This document shows positions 16,506 to 25,154 of a stretch of 64,000 nucleotides of DNA, piece after piece. Positions within the stretch are counted from its first letter, which is position 1. Each line of letters starts with the position of its first letter. The translations under genes were made by a program, and so were the position numbers. The notes beneath the pieces were generated by a model. It was not told the origin of the DNA. It ran no database searches and worked only from the letters and a program-made list of their open reading frames with translations. The stretch is taken from assembly GCA_018266575.1 (NCBI GenBank), contig JAFEAE010000014.1:120487-184486 (forward strand), written 5' to 3'. Source of the stretch: Bacteroidota bacterium (lineage in GTDB: Bacteria > Bacteroidota > Bacteroidia > Chitinophagales > Chitinophagaceae).

Positions 16506-16973
16506 TCTTGAAATTTGAAATTTTTCTATAGTTGCGCATAACTACTAAGGTTCGGTGCAGAACTCTCATTTTTTAGCCGACAGTTTTCAACTGAAGTTAC
16601 TGAAAACGCTCAATAGAAAAAACGGGGCAAGTTATCCAGGTAGCAAGTCAGGTGGTTTTATAAAAAAAGAAATTAGCGACGGTAGAATCCGATCTGTACG
16701 TATTGGAGGAAATTTTGACTTACTGATTTCTCTACTGAAAAGGCATTTTATTGATTTTGATAAATTAAAAATGTAATCGCCGAATAAATAACCGCAAATA
16801 TTTTATTCATCAAATTTCAAACTGAAATGCTACCGAAATCTTCATGCCCGCAAAGGCTTGATAGAAATAGATTATACGGGTTGGTCAACAAGAAAGAATA
16901 TTACCAGATATTTACAACGCATAAATTCCGATGCAATAATTTTGTGTAAATCGTTTTTGCGATTTTGATTGAT
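16506..16973. other. Gene-free stretch with possible decayed reading frames
   Basis: A 73-codon frame beginning with GTG at 16555 and ending at 16776 has no recognisable motif. In the same frame, after a second stop, an open run without a start continues to about 16969 (containing ARKGLIEIDYTGWSTRK). Together these could be remains of one gene, but chance open frames are not excluded. A small stem-loop (AAATCG/CGATTT, 16948-16965) lies just before the start of the next gene. Confidence 0.35.
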
Positions 16974-18524
16974 ATGCACAATTCTGAAAACATATCTTTG
17001 AATGAACCAGAAACGCCTGTAAACAAACCAACTTATTGGCTTACGCGTTTTGTTATTCTTCGCATGTTAGGAATTGTATACTCTGTAGCATTCCTCGTAG
17101 CAGTGAATCAGATTATCCCTTTGATCGGGAAAAATGGGTTAACCCCTGTTGATATTTTTTTTCGTGCAATGACGAATTCTTACGGATCTGTTGGCGCAGG
17201 CTTTTGGCATTTACCATCCGTTTTCTGGTTCACACATTCAGACACAAGCCTTCTTGTTGTTTCATGGATTGGATTGTTACTTTCATTGCTATTGCTTGCA
17301 GGTTTTGCAAATGCATTTACCATGGCTCTCCTTTGGTTTTTGTATATGTCGATCGATCATGCCGGGCAGGAATGGTATGGCTATGGCTGGGAAATTCAAT
17401 TACTGGAAACAGGCTTCCTCGCAATTTTTCTTTGCCCGCTTACAGACATGCGGCCGTTTCCAAAACGTGAACCACCAACCTTAGTGATCACGCTTTTCCG
17501 ATGGCTTATTTTCCGCATCATGCTTGGTTCTGCAATGATCAAACTCCGTGGCGATGAAATCTGGAAAAATGCAACTGTCTTATATTATCATTTCGAAACA
17601 CAACCAATACCAGGGCCATTCAGCCGTTGGTTCCATTTTTTGCCACGCTTCTTATTAAGAGTTGGCGTTTGGTACAATTGGCTCGCAGAACTTATTGCGC
17701 CATGGTTTGTATTCTGGCCACGCGTCGGGCGGCAAATTGCGGGTTGCATTATGATAGTATTACAACTCGTGCTGATCGTTAGCGGCAACCTTTCTTTCTT
17801 AAACTGGCTCACCATCATACCTGCATTAGCTTGTTTTGACGACCGTTTTCTTGGAAAAATATTACCACGCAAAATTGTACGCATGGCTGGAACCGCTAAT
17901 GAAAAAACTGAGCCAGGCTATTCCATGCAGATCACTTCATGGATACTAACAATTTCAATTGCGATACTAAGCATACAACCAGTGTTCAATCTATTATCCC
18001 CACAACAAATAATGAACGGATCATTTGAACCCTTTGAAATCGTGAATACGTATGGAGCATTCGGTTCTGTTGATAAAGAAAGAATGAATATTGTGTTTGA
18101 AGGAACAACTGATAATGATACAACCGATGCTGCACACTGGAAAGAATATGAATACAAAGGATTACCTGTTTCTTTAAATAAAATTCCGCCGCAGATCGCA
18201 CCATATCATCTTCACTTTGACTGGCAGATGTGGTTTGCATCAATGTCAACACCCGATGAATATCCGTGGGTATTTAATCTCACGTGGAAACTATTGCATA
18301 ATGATCCGCTTGCAACAGATCTTTTTGCAAACAATCCATTTCCGGGCAAACCTCCGAAATATATCCGTGCTATTCTTTATCGTTATCGTTTTGCAAAACC
18401 GGGAAACCTGCAAAAAAATTATTGGCAACGTGAACGAATAGCAAATACATGGCTTCCTGCATTATCAACAGACAATCCGCAATTGATAGAGGTTTTAAAA
18501 AGTTATGGATGGATAGTCCGGTAA
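16974..18524 (+). CDS. Lipase-maturation-factor-like membrane protein
   Basis: 516 residues from the ATG at 16974. Roughly eight to ten membrane segments cover residues 25-345; the last 170 residues are a soluble domain. The text YEYKGLPVSLNKIPPQIAPY, then HLHFDWQMWFASM and PPKYIRAILYRYRFA, is characteristic of the LMF1/LMF2 family, and GDEIWKNATVLYYHFETQPI is the conserved loop between helices. In animals LMF1 helps lipases fold; in bacteria the role is unknown. It converges with the DoxX-like gene at 18563. Confidence 0.85.
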   Translation: MHNSENISLNEPETPVNKPTYWLTRFVILRMLGIVYSVAFLVAVNQIIPLIGKNGLTPVDIFFRAMTNSYGSVGAGFWHLPSVFWFTHSDTSLLVVSWIGLLLSLLLLAGFANAFTMALLWFLYMSIDHAGQEWYGYGWEIQLLETGFLAIFLCPLTDMRPFPKREPPTLVITLFRWLIFRIMLGSAMIKLRGDEIWKNATVLYYHFETQPIPGPFSRWFHFLPRFLLRVGVWYNWLAELIAPWFVFWPRVGRQIAGCIMIVLQLVLIVSGNLSFLNWLTIIPALACFDDRFLGKILPRKIVRMAGTANEKTEPGYSMQITSWILTISIAILSIQPVFNLLSPQQIMNGSFEPFEIVNTYGAFGSVDKERMNIVFEGTTDNDTTDAAHWKEYEYKGLPVSLNKIPPQIAPYHLHFDWQMWFASMSTPDEYPWVFNLTWKLLHNDPLATDLFANNPFPGKPPKYIRAILYRYRFAKPGNLQKNYWQRERIANTWLPALSTDNPQLIEVLKSYGWIVR

Positions 18525-18562
18525 TTTTTAAAAAGATAACGTTTATCTATAACCGAAATAAA

Positions 18563-19885
18563 TTAGCGATTATACGGATACTCATTGATCCAATGAAACC
18601 CGCGGTTAATCAATCGGAATTTACTGATATCCTGTTTTTGAAAAGTTATATGCACGGAATCATTCATTAACAACCCAGCTATCATTAATGTGGAAGAATC
18701 ACCCTGAATGGAAAGTTTTGATTTTTGTGTGGTATCCCCCTGTGGATAAATTGTTGCTGTTTTAAATGTACTGTCCACTTCAAACACATAATTCTTCGAG
18801 CTATCATTCATCGTGTACACCGTTGCATAACCGGGAAATTGAAGTATCAATCTTTTCCAGCGCTTCGGGTCTGTAACAAGCGGCGGGACCGTATCTTTAT
18901 TTTTCACCCAAGAAGACACATTATATATTCCATAATAATGCGGCAATGTGCGGGAATCCCCGTATTGCTTGTTTCCTTTTTGTACGGTATTGAGCGTTGT
19001 ATAGATTGCCATCCCGATAAAAAATATTTTCAGAACAAGCCATGCAATTTTTGTTATCGTGCCCGTAAAAAAATATTTTGTTTGCCTCGGATAGGTAGGC
19101 CTGTTCCGGCACAGCACATCCCACAATCTTCCTGCATCAGGTGCAAGCAAGAAAACCGCCATCAACAATAGCATCGATGAAAATAATTTCACAGGCACAT
19201 CATAGAAAAAATTAATCGCAACTACATTCGATATGACTACGATCACCAATAAAGAACCAAGTGTTGTAGTTCGCCTGAAAAAAAGAAGCAGCCCTCCTAT
19301 CACTTCTCCCCAACCGGTGAATGCGCTGAAGCCTTTTGAGTAACCAACGAAGGACCAGGCAAGTCCCATTGGCGATTTATCCCCGAAAGGTTGCACTAAT
19401 TGCGTGAGATAAGGGGAAAGCATTTGCAGGTGAAACACTTTGTAAAAACCATAAGAGATCATATAGAAGCCGAGGATATAGCGAATAAGTATGCGCAAGG
19501 CAATATGCGCTTTTACATAAGAAGCCCGGCGCCTGTCGAGCACAGACCAAATGATCGTTGCCAAAATGCTCAACATAAAAAATGTGAATAATGCAACATA
19601 ATCATACGTTGTATCACCGCTGCCATTCGTAAAAATGGTGATCGGGTTTGCAAGATGTAGGATATGTCGTCCAACCCATGGAATAAATGCATGTAGAAAT
19701 GTATCATAATAACCAAACAAAGTATAATACCATTTAATAAATTTCGGAGGATTGTCGGAATCAAAAGGCGATATCAGTTCCAGTACATTCAGCGGAAATG
19801 GGAAAAGGTAGATAAGAAAAAAACAACAGAAAAAACGGAATGCAGTTTTTTCCAAGAGGCTCCATGGTTTGGGCATGGTGTTCAT
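18563..19885 (-). CDS. DoxX-like integral membrane protein
   Basis: 440 residues with about eight hydrophobic segments. The central part (residues 125-260) has the DoxX-type layout: YMISYGFYKVF, then FTGWGEVIGGLLLFFRRT, TLGSLLVIVVISNVVAINF and SSMLLLMAVFLLAPDAGRL. The last 120 residues form a beta-rich soluble part (PKRWKRLILQFPGYATVY). DoxX-like proteins are poorly understood quinone- or redox-related membrane proteins. It is divergent from the FAD oxidoreductase at 19954, 68 bases away, and converges with the LMF-like gene, so the three may act on one envelope process; that is inference. Confidence 0.75.
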   Translation of the reverse strand: MNTMPKPWSLLEKTAFRFFCCFFLIYLFPFPLNVLELISPFDSDNPPKFIKWYYTLFGYYDTFLHAFIPWVGRHILHLANPITIFTNGSGDTTYDYVALFTFFMLSILATIIWSVLDRRRASYVKAHIALRILIRYILGFYMISYGFYKVFHLQMLSPYLTQLVQPFGDKSPMGLAWSFVGYSKGFSAFTGWGEVIGGLLLFFRRTTTLGSLLVIVVISNVVAINFFYDVPVKLFSSMLLLMAVFLLAPDAGRLWDVLCRNRPTYPRQTKYFFTGTITKIAWLVLKIFFIGMAIYTTLNTVQKGNKQYGDSRTLPHYYGIYNVSSWVKNKDTVPPLVTDPKRWKRLILQFPGYATVYTMNDSSKNYVFEVDSTFKTATIYPQGDTTQKSKLSIQGDSSTLMIAGLLMNDSVHITFQKQDISKFRLINRGFHWINEYPYNR

Positions 19886-19953
19886 GACAATTAATTTTGG
19901 GGTAGTACTAATATAAAAAATTTATCTCTAAATTGCTTGTATAGCTTTACAGA

Positions 19954-21396
19954 ATGGCATTAGGAAAAAAAGAGTACGATGCAATTGTAATTGGCAGCGG
20001 CCCCAACGGCCTTGCTGCAGCAATAACATTGCAACAACAAGGATTATCCGTTTTACTGGTCGAAGGCAAATCAACTATCGGAGGCGGGTTGCGGACTGAA
20101 GAATTAACACTGCCCGGTTTTTTGCATGATGTGTGTTCTGCCATTCATCCGCTCGCTGTATCTTCTCCTTTTTTTAACGCGTTGCCATTGGCATCGCACG
20201 GGCTTGAATTTATTCATTCGCCAATTGCTGCTGCGCACCCGTTTGATGACGGCACATCCGCATACCTGAAAATTTCTGTTGAAGAAACCGCATCATCATT
20301 GATCGGTGATGAAAAAAAATATGAAGATGTGATGGGAAAGATGGTAAAAGATTTCCCAACTCTTCTTCCCGGGTTATTGGCGCCGCTATCATTTCCAAAA
20401 GATCCGCTGACGTATGCACAATTCGGTATGAAAGCTATTTTGCCTGCAACAAGTTTTGCCAATAGATATTTTCATTCAAAATATGCGAAAGGGCTTTTTG
20501 CAGGAATGGCTGCACATTCCATGCTTCCGCTTTCTGCGCCTGCAAGCGCGGCATTTGGAATTGTGTTGATGGCAGCAGGCCACAGCAAGGGATGGCCGAT
20601 GGCAAAAGGCGGTTCACAAAGTATTGCAAATGCATTGGCTTCTTACTTTATTTCTTTAGGTGGAAAAACTGAAGTGAATACTATGATCACTTCTTTACAA
20701 CAAATCCCTTCAAGCCATGTGTTGATATTAGATACATCTCCGCAACAATTATTGCAGATAGCAGGGCACCGTTTATCTTCTTTTTATAAATGGCAATTGA
20801 ACAAATTCAAATATGGAATGGGTGTTTTTAAAATAGATTGGGCCCTGGATGATGTTATTCCTTTTACGGATATACATTGCCGTGAGGCAGCAACGGTCCA
20901 TATAGGAAATACGATTGAAGAAATTGCACAATCGGAATCGGATGTATCAAAAGGTATCAATCCTGAAAAACCATTTGTTCTTCTTGTTCAGCAATCACAA
21001 TTCGACAAATCAAGAGCGCCCCTGGGAAAACAAACGGCATGGGCTTATTGCCATGTTCCCGGAGGTTCGCCGGAGGACAGGACTAATGCTATTGAAACCC
21101 AGGTCGAGCGTTTTGCGCCTGGATTCAGGGAAAGGATTTTAGCAAGGCATGTAATGAACAGTGAAGAAATGTTTTCATACAATCCAAATTATATCGGTGG
21201 AAATATTAACGGTGGCAACCAAAACCTTTCTCAACTTTTCACAAGGCCTGCACTTCGCTTTTCACCATACCGCACTTCTGCAAAAGGCATTTACCTGTGC
21301 TCTGCTTCAACTCCACCGGGCGGCGGCGTTCACGGCATGTGTGGTTATTATGCTGCTAAGAAGGCGTTGAAAGATATTTTTAGAATCACTATTTAA
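19954..21396 (+). CDS. FAD-dependent oxidoreductase, phytoene-dehydrogenase-like
   Basis: 480 residues. The N terminus is a dinucleotide-binding fold, DAIVIGSGPNGLAAAITLQQ, followed by LVEGKSTIGGGLRTEEL, the glycine-rich second motif of the phytoene desaturase/amine oxidase superfamily. Near the end, GNINGGNQNLSQLFTRPA and YLCSASTPPGGGVHGMCGY form the FAD-binding C-terminal motif. Relatives are annotated as phytoene dehydrogenase-related or NAD(P)/FAD oxidoreductases; no carotenoid gene is near, so the substrate is open. Confidence 0.87.
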   Translation: MALGKKEYDAIVIGSGPNGLAAAITLQQQGLSVLLVEGKSTIGGGLRTEELTLPGFLHDVCSAIHPLAVSSPFFNALPLASHGLEFIHSPIAAAHPFDDGTSAYLKISVEETASSLIGDEKKYEDVMGKMVKDFPTLLPGLLAPLSFPKDPLTYAQFGMKAILPATSFANRYFHSKYAKGLFAGMAAHSMLPLSAPASAAFGIVLMAAGHSKGWPMAKGGSQSIANALASYFISLGGKTEVNTMITSLQQIPSSHVLILDTSPQQLLQIAGHRLSSFYKWQLNKFKYGMGVFKIDWALDDVIPFTDIHCREAATVHIGNTIEEIAQSESDVSKGINPEKPFVLLVQQSQFDKSRAPLGKQTAWAYCHVPGGSPEDRTNAIETQVERFAPGFRERILARHVMNSEEMFSYNPNYIGGNINGGNQNLSQLFTRPALRFSPYRTSAKGIYLCSASTPPGGGVHGMCGYYAAKKALKDIFRITI

Positions 21397-21416
21397 CGTG
21401 TATTAAAAAATAAACA

Positions 21417-21443
21417 ATAACCCCGAAATTTATTTTCGGTTAT
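21417..21443. terminator. Stem-loop between convergent genes
   Basis: ATAACC-CGAAA pairs with TTTCGGTTAT around TTTAT, with one bulged C. Read on the minus strand, the stem is followed by a T-rich run, so it best serves the response-regulator gene at 21467; it also lies 20 bases after the oxidoreductase stop. Confidence 0.6.
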
Positions 21444-21466
21444 CCGTCTCCGTTATTTACACATTA

Positions 21467-22114
21467 TTATCCTGTCGCTGAATTTGACTGCGTATTCATG
21501 AAGTTAATTAATGCAGCAGAATTGCGCATGTTCAGTTTTTTAAGAATATTATGGCGGTGTACCTCTACTGTTTTCATCGAAATATTCATGGACATAGCGA
21601 TCTCTCTTGATGAAAGCCCGCGTTTGATTTCTTCAATAACCTCAAGCTCTCTGTCGGTTAATGCATCTGCATTGACAGCAGGTTTTTCATCACTGAATGC
21701 TTCTTCAGACAGCAGTTCCTTGATCTCCTCGCAAATATATTTTTTACCCGAATGGACCTGCATGATAGCATTGATCAATTCTTCTTTGGAAGAATTTTTA
21801 GTAACATATCCTTTTGCCCCGGCAAGGATCATTTGCCTTGCATACTTCGGAACAGCAAATGCAGAAACACCGATCACTTTCACAGATGGAACGGCGCGGG
21901 TTATTTCTTCAGTTGCCTCCACCCCAGACACATGAAGCATATTAATGTCCATGATCACAATATCCGGTTTGAGCTGTTGGGAAAGTTCTATTGCCTGGCG
22001 CCCATCTTCGCAGTTACCGATAACGGAAAAACGTTTGTCTTCGCTGAGAATAATTGTCCAGAGTTCGCAAAGCAATTTATGGTCATCTGCTATTAATATT
22101 CGGATAGGTTGCAT
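21467..22114 (-). CDS. NarL/FixJ-family response regulator
   Basis: 215 residues. The receiver domain (1-120) has the acidic pair in LIADDHKLL, the phospho-acceptor Asp in IVIMDINM (about 56) and the Lys in GYVTKN. The C-terminal LuxR-type helix-turn-helix reads LTDRELEVIEEIKRGLSSRE, then ISMKTVEVHRHNILKKLNM. It is a cytoplasmic DNA-binding regulator. No histidine kinase is adjacent, so it is an orphan here. It is a close paralogue of the regulator at 32877-33518, sharing GAKGYVTKNSS and VEVHRHNILKKL. Confidence 0.93.
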   Translation of the reverse strand: MQPIRILIADDHKLLCELWTIILSEDKRFSVIGNCEDGRQAIELSQQLKPDIVIMDINMLHVSGVEATEEITRAVPSVKVIGVSAFAVPKYARQMILAGAKGYVTKNSSKEELINAIMQVHSGKKYICEEIKELLSEEAFSDEKPAVNADALTDRELEVIEEIKRGLSSREIAMSMNISMKTVEVHRHNILKKLNMRNSAALINFMNTQSNSATG

Positions 22115-22303
22115 AAAAAACAGTTTGTGGTTACATGTAGAACGGCATACAAGGAAATTTCGTATTAAAAAATAATGACATACATGTTTGCATGGATATA
22201 CTCTTAAAAGGGAAAATTTACATGATAATCAAAACCCTTATGGAAAAACAATTTGCGATGATCCGAATCAAGAATATTTCTTTACGAAATTGAATTGTCA
22301 AAC

Positions 22304-25057
22304 TCAGTTTTTTGAACTGGTGTTATCAATTTTTTCCGGCGCTTCGATTGTCTTTTTTTGTTGGTAATGCTCTTTGCGTAATTCGTCTTCATCGTCCATA
22401 TCCGGGCCCTTCATGATCTTTTTCCAGTCAATGCCTCTGTGATAGCGCTTCATGGCTACCTGCGGATCGAAAACTTCTTTAGACGGAAATGTTAATTTAT
22501 ATGGAGTGTAATCAGGTTTGTCTGTAAAAAAATCCTCCAATAGCGTGGCTGTCGCATCATATTGATTAACGTATGGCACATTTAATATTGTGTAGATCGT
22601 TTTCAGTATCGAACCGAAATTAGCATGCGTATGCGAAACGTAACCCCGTTTTACATAAGGCCCCGCCATCATCAAAACACTCCGGTGTGCATCGATGTGG
22701 TCAACGCCACCTTGCGGGTCATCTTCAGTAATGATCACCAGCATATTTTTCCAGTAAGGTGTGCGGGAAAGAAAATGCAAAATCCTTCCAACAGCAAGAT
22801 CATTATCTGCAACATAAGAATGATAGAACGGATAACCATCTTTAGGGCGTGGAGAAGCAGTATGATCATTTGGAACCTGCATAGTGATCAGTTGCGGCAT
22901 AGTATGTTTTCCTTTCAGCCACATTTTAGTGAACTCCGATTCAAATTGCTGCATGCGGAACTGGTCGGGAATATTTGTATTGAAGCCTGCATAATTATGA
23001 CTTGTACGTGGATACAAAGCTTTTTGCATCGGCACCATCACCGCATGGCCGGAGCCTGTTGCGGTATCGGTCCATTCTTCGCGGTTGTGCGCTGTTTCAT
23101 TGGCCTCGCCAAAATTGTAGAATGAGACGTGGCTTCTTTCCATTGCTTCCCACAAACCTCCGCGCTCTGCATAATCTTCAGGATCCATGCTTCCCGTTGA
23201 CCCGGGAAAACGCCTGCCCGATGCTTTTGAAAAAAGCTTTGCAGTCTTGTCGACACTTGAATTTGTCTCTACCCATTCATTCGGTATCACGCCAAGCATC
23301 CAGTGATGGCCGTGAATGGACGCATCACTGTCGCAATAATAATTATCCGAAAAAGAAAATTGTTTTGCGAGTTTTAAATGGTTCGGCGAAATATTAATAT
23401 GATAAAGCGTTTTATCTTTTTGAATGATGTTTACCCCAACTCCGAAACGAGCCAATGTGGTATCACCTTTTGCATTGGTAAGTTGCCCAAGCATTTCATC
23501 ATACGTTCTGTTTTCTTTTGTGATGTAAACAATATATTTTATCGGGCTCTTGCGGATATTTTGCAAAACGGGGAGTGGATTTTTTCCATCATCTGTCATT
23601 TCTTTTGTTTCAAATGTATTTGCTATCACTTGTGCCGTATACGCAGCCAATTGTTGTGCATCCGGCATCTGTATTTTTTGAAACGTAGCTAGTTGTATAT
23701 CTCCGATATATGTTCCCTGGATTGGTGCAACAAAATCTTTTCCTCCATTCGGCCCGGCTCCATATCCGCGGCAACTGATCACGTACAATTCCTTTTCATC
23801 GTTGCTTAACCGTACACGTGCCGGTCCCCAGCCTGTCGGAATTAATCCTCTTGTTGTTTTTGTAGCTATATCAACTACAGCTACAGCATTAAAGCCAAGC
23901 AATGCAACATACAATGTCTTCTCGTCTTTACTTAATGTAATACCAAATGGCAGTAAGCCACGATAGTGATCAATAAGTGTGTTTACCTTAACCGGTATCT
24001 CACCAATGATCTTATGCTCACGGTAATCTATAACCGAAATATTGTCATTCGTTGCATTGGTCACATAAGCATACTGCTTTCCTATAGCCAGTGAATTCGG
24101 GCTTGCGCCACCAACCACTTCTGCGCCTTCTACCATTTGCCCGATCTGGTAGCCAGTCTTAAAACGATCTATTACCTGGTTTGAGTTAAGATCTATACTG
24201 TATACACTCATTGCTTCTGTTGCGAGCGGGCTTCCAACGCCGGGAATTTTTCTTCCATGCCATGTATATCCCTCAATAGATTCTTTGGTTCCATTTCCGT
24301 AGGGGTGAAATGGCAGCAGCATCGAGTCGTAATTTTTTTTCGTGATATCCGGGATCAACGGGTAATCATACATTCCGACATTTGCAACCATCGCAATTTT
24401 TTTATCGGGGCTGATTGATAACCCAAAAGGCTGTCTCCCGGTTTTTATAGAAGCTGTGATTTTTTTTGTTGAAAGATCAATTCTTACCAAACGAAAATTT
24501 CCCCTGTCTAAAACAAGCAGTTCATTATTGCCTTCGTTCAGTAAAAGATCGGAAGTAAAACTGTCATCATAACTCACAGAATCAGTTTTCCCATTCAGTG
24601 AGATAGAATCCAATCGTTGCATTTTCTCTATATCATAAACAATGACGGCACCATTATCGCCACCGCTGAGATAAACCGTTTTTGAATCTGCGGAAAACGC
24701 AACACCAAGAAATGAGCCGTTTGAAAACGGGGAAGCAATCGTTCCGTCATAACTGGGAACACGTGTATTTTGAAGTGTAGCATTCTCAATGACCGTAAAT
24801 ACACCATTGTGAATAGTAACTGTTTTCTTTCCGTCAGGCGATACAGCCATGCCGAAAGGATCGTGTGTGATCTGAATAGTTTCACCTGCCGGGGTAACAT
24901 ATCTTCCGCTTGCCAATACGCTTTTGTTCTTTGTATCAATATGAGTGTACTCATTTTTTGCCGGAACTTCGAGCACCTGGTATTTTTTTTGTGCGGCGCA
25001 GGGAATTGCAATTACTAAAATAACATGCAACATGCCTTTAATGGTATGATTTTTCAT
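22304..25057 (-). CDS. YncE-type beta-propeller/phosphoesterase fusion, copy 1
   Basis: 917 residues with a signal peptide. Residues 40-460 are a YVTN/YncE-like propeller (repeats such as VAVVDIATKTTRGLIPTGWG and GPARVRLSNDEKELYVIS). Residues 510-880 match the alkaline-phosphatase-superfamily phosphoesterase of the AcpA/phospholipase C kind, with ITKENRTYDEM at the metal site, DNYYCDSDASIHGHHW, and ITEDDPQGGVDHIDAHRS. Such enzymes hydrolyse phosphate esters outside the cytoplasm. A paralogue follows 97 bases upstream (25155-27797) on the same strand; co-transcription is plausible. Confidence 0.88.
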   Translation of the reverse strand: MKNHTIKGMLHVILVIAIPCAAQKKYQVLEVPAKNEYTHIDTKNKSVLASGRYVTPAGETIQITHDPFGMAVSPDGKKTVTIHNGVFTVIENATLQNTRVPSYDGTIASPFSNGSFLGVAFSADSKTVYLSGGDNGAVIVYDIEKMQRLDSISLNGKTDSVSYDDSFTSDLLLNEGNNELLVLDRGNFRLVRIDLSTKKITASIKTGRQPFGLSISPDKKIAMVANVGMYDYPLIPDITKKNYDSMLLPFHPYGNGTKESIEGYTWHGRKIPGVGSPLATEAMSVYSIDLNSNQVIDRFKTGYQIGQMVEGAEVVGGASPNSLAIGKQYAYVTNATNDNISVIDYREHKIIGEIPVKVNTLIDHYRGLLPFGITLSKDEKTLYVALLGFNAVAVVDIATKTTRGLIPTGWGPARVRLSNDEKELYVISCRGYGAGPNGGKDFVAPIQGTYIGDIQLATFQKIQMPDAQQLAAYTAQVIANTFETKEMTDDGKNPLPVLQNIRKSPIKYIVYITKENRTYDEMLGQLTNAKGDTTLARFGVGVNIIQKDKTLYHINISPNHLKLAKQFSFSDNYYCDSDASIHGHHWMLGVIPNEWVETNSSVDKTAKLFSKASGRRFPGSTGSMDPEDYAERGGLWEAMERSHVSFYNFGEANETAHNREEWTDTATGSGHAVMVPMQKALYPRTSHNYAGFNTNIPDQFRMQQFESEFTKMWLKGKHTMPQLITMQVPNDHTASPRPKDGYPFYHSYVADNDLAVGRILHFLSRTPYWKNMLVIITEDDPQGGVDHIDAHRSVLMMAGPYVKRGYVSHTHANFGSILKTIYTILNVPYVNQYDATATLLEDFFTDKPDYTPYKLTFPSKEVFDPQVAMKRYHRGIDWKKIMKGPDMDDEDELRKEHYQQKKTIEAPEKIDNTSSKN

Positions 25058-25154
25058 TACAACCTGTTTTATGAAATGAAGAATGAATATAAAAAACCTT
25101 TAGATACGAATTATAGCGTACAAAAAATTTACGAAAGGATAATGGTTTGATAAA

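Noticed and set aside
16948..16965. Small stem-loop before the LMF-like gene as a terminator
   Set aside because: Six base pairs with a weak T-run; too short to call.
22625..23692. Long plus-strand reading frames opposite the phosphoesterase gene
   Set aside because: They are antisense shadows of a conserved coding sequence and carry no domain.
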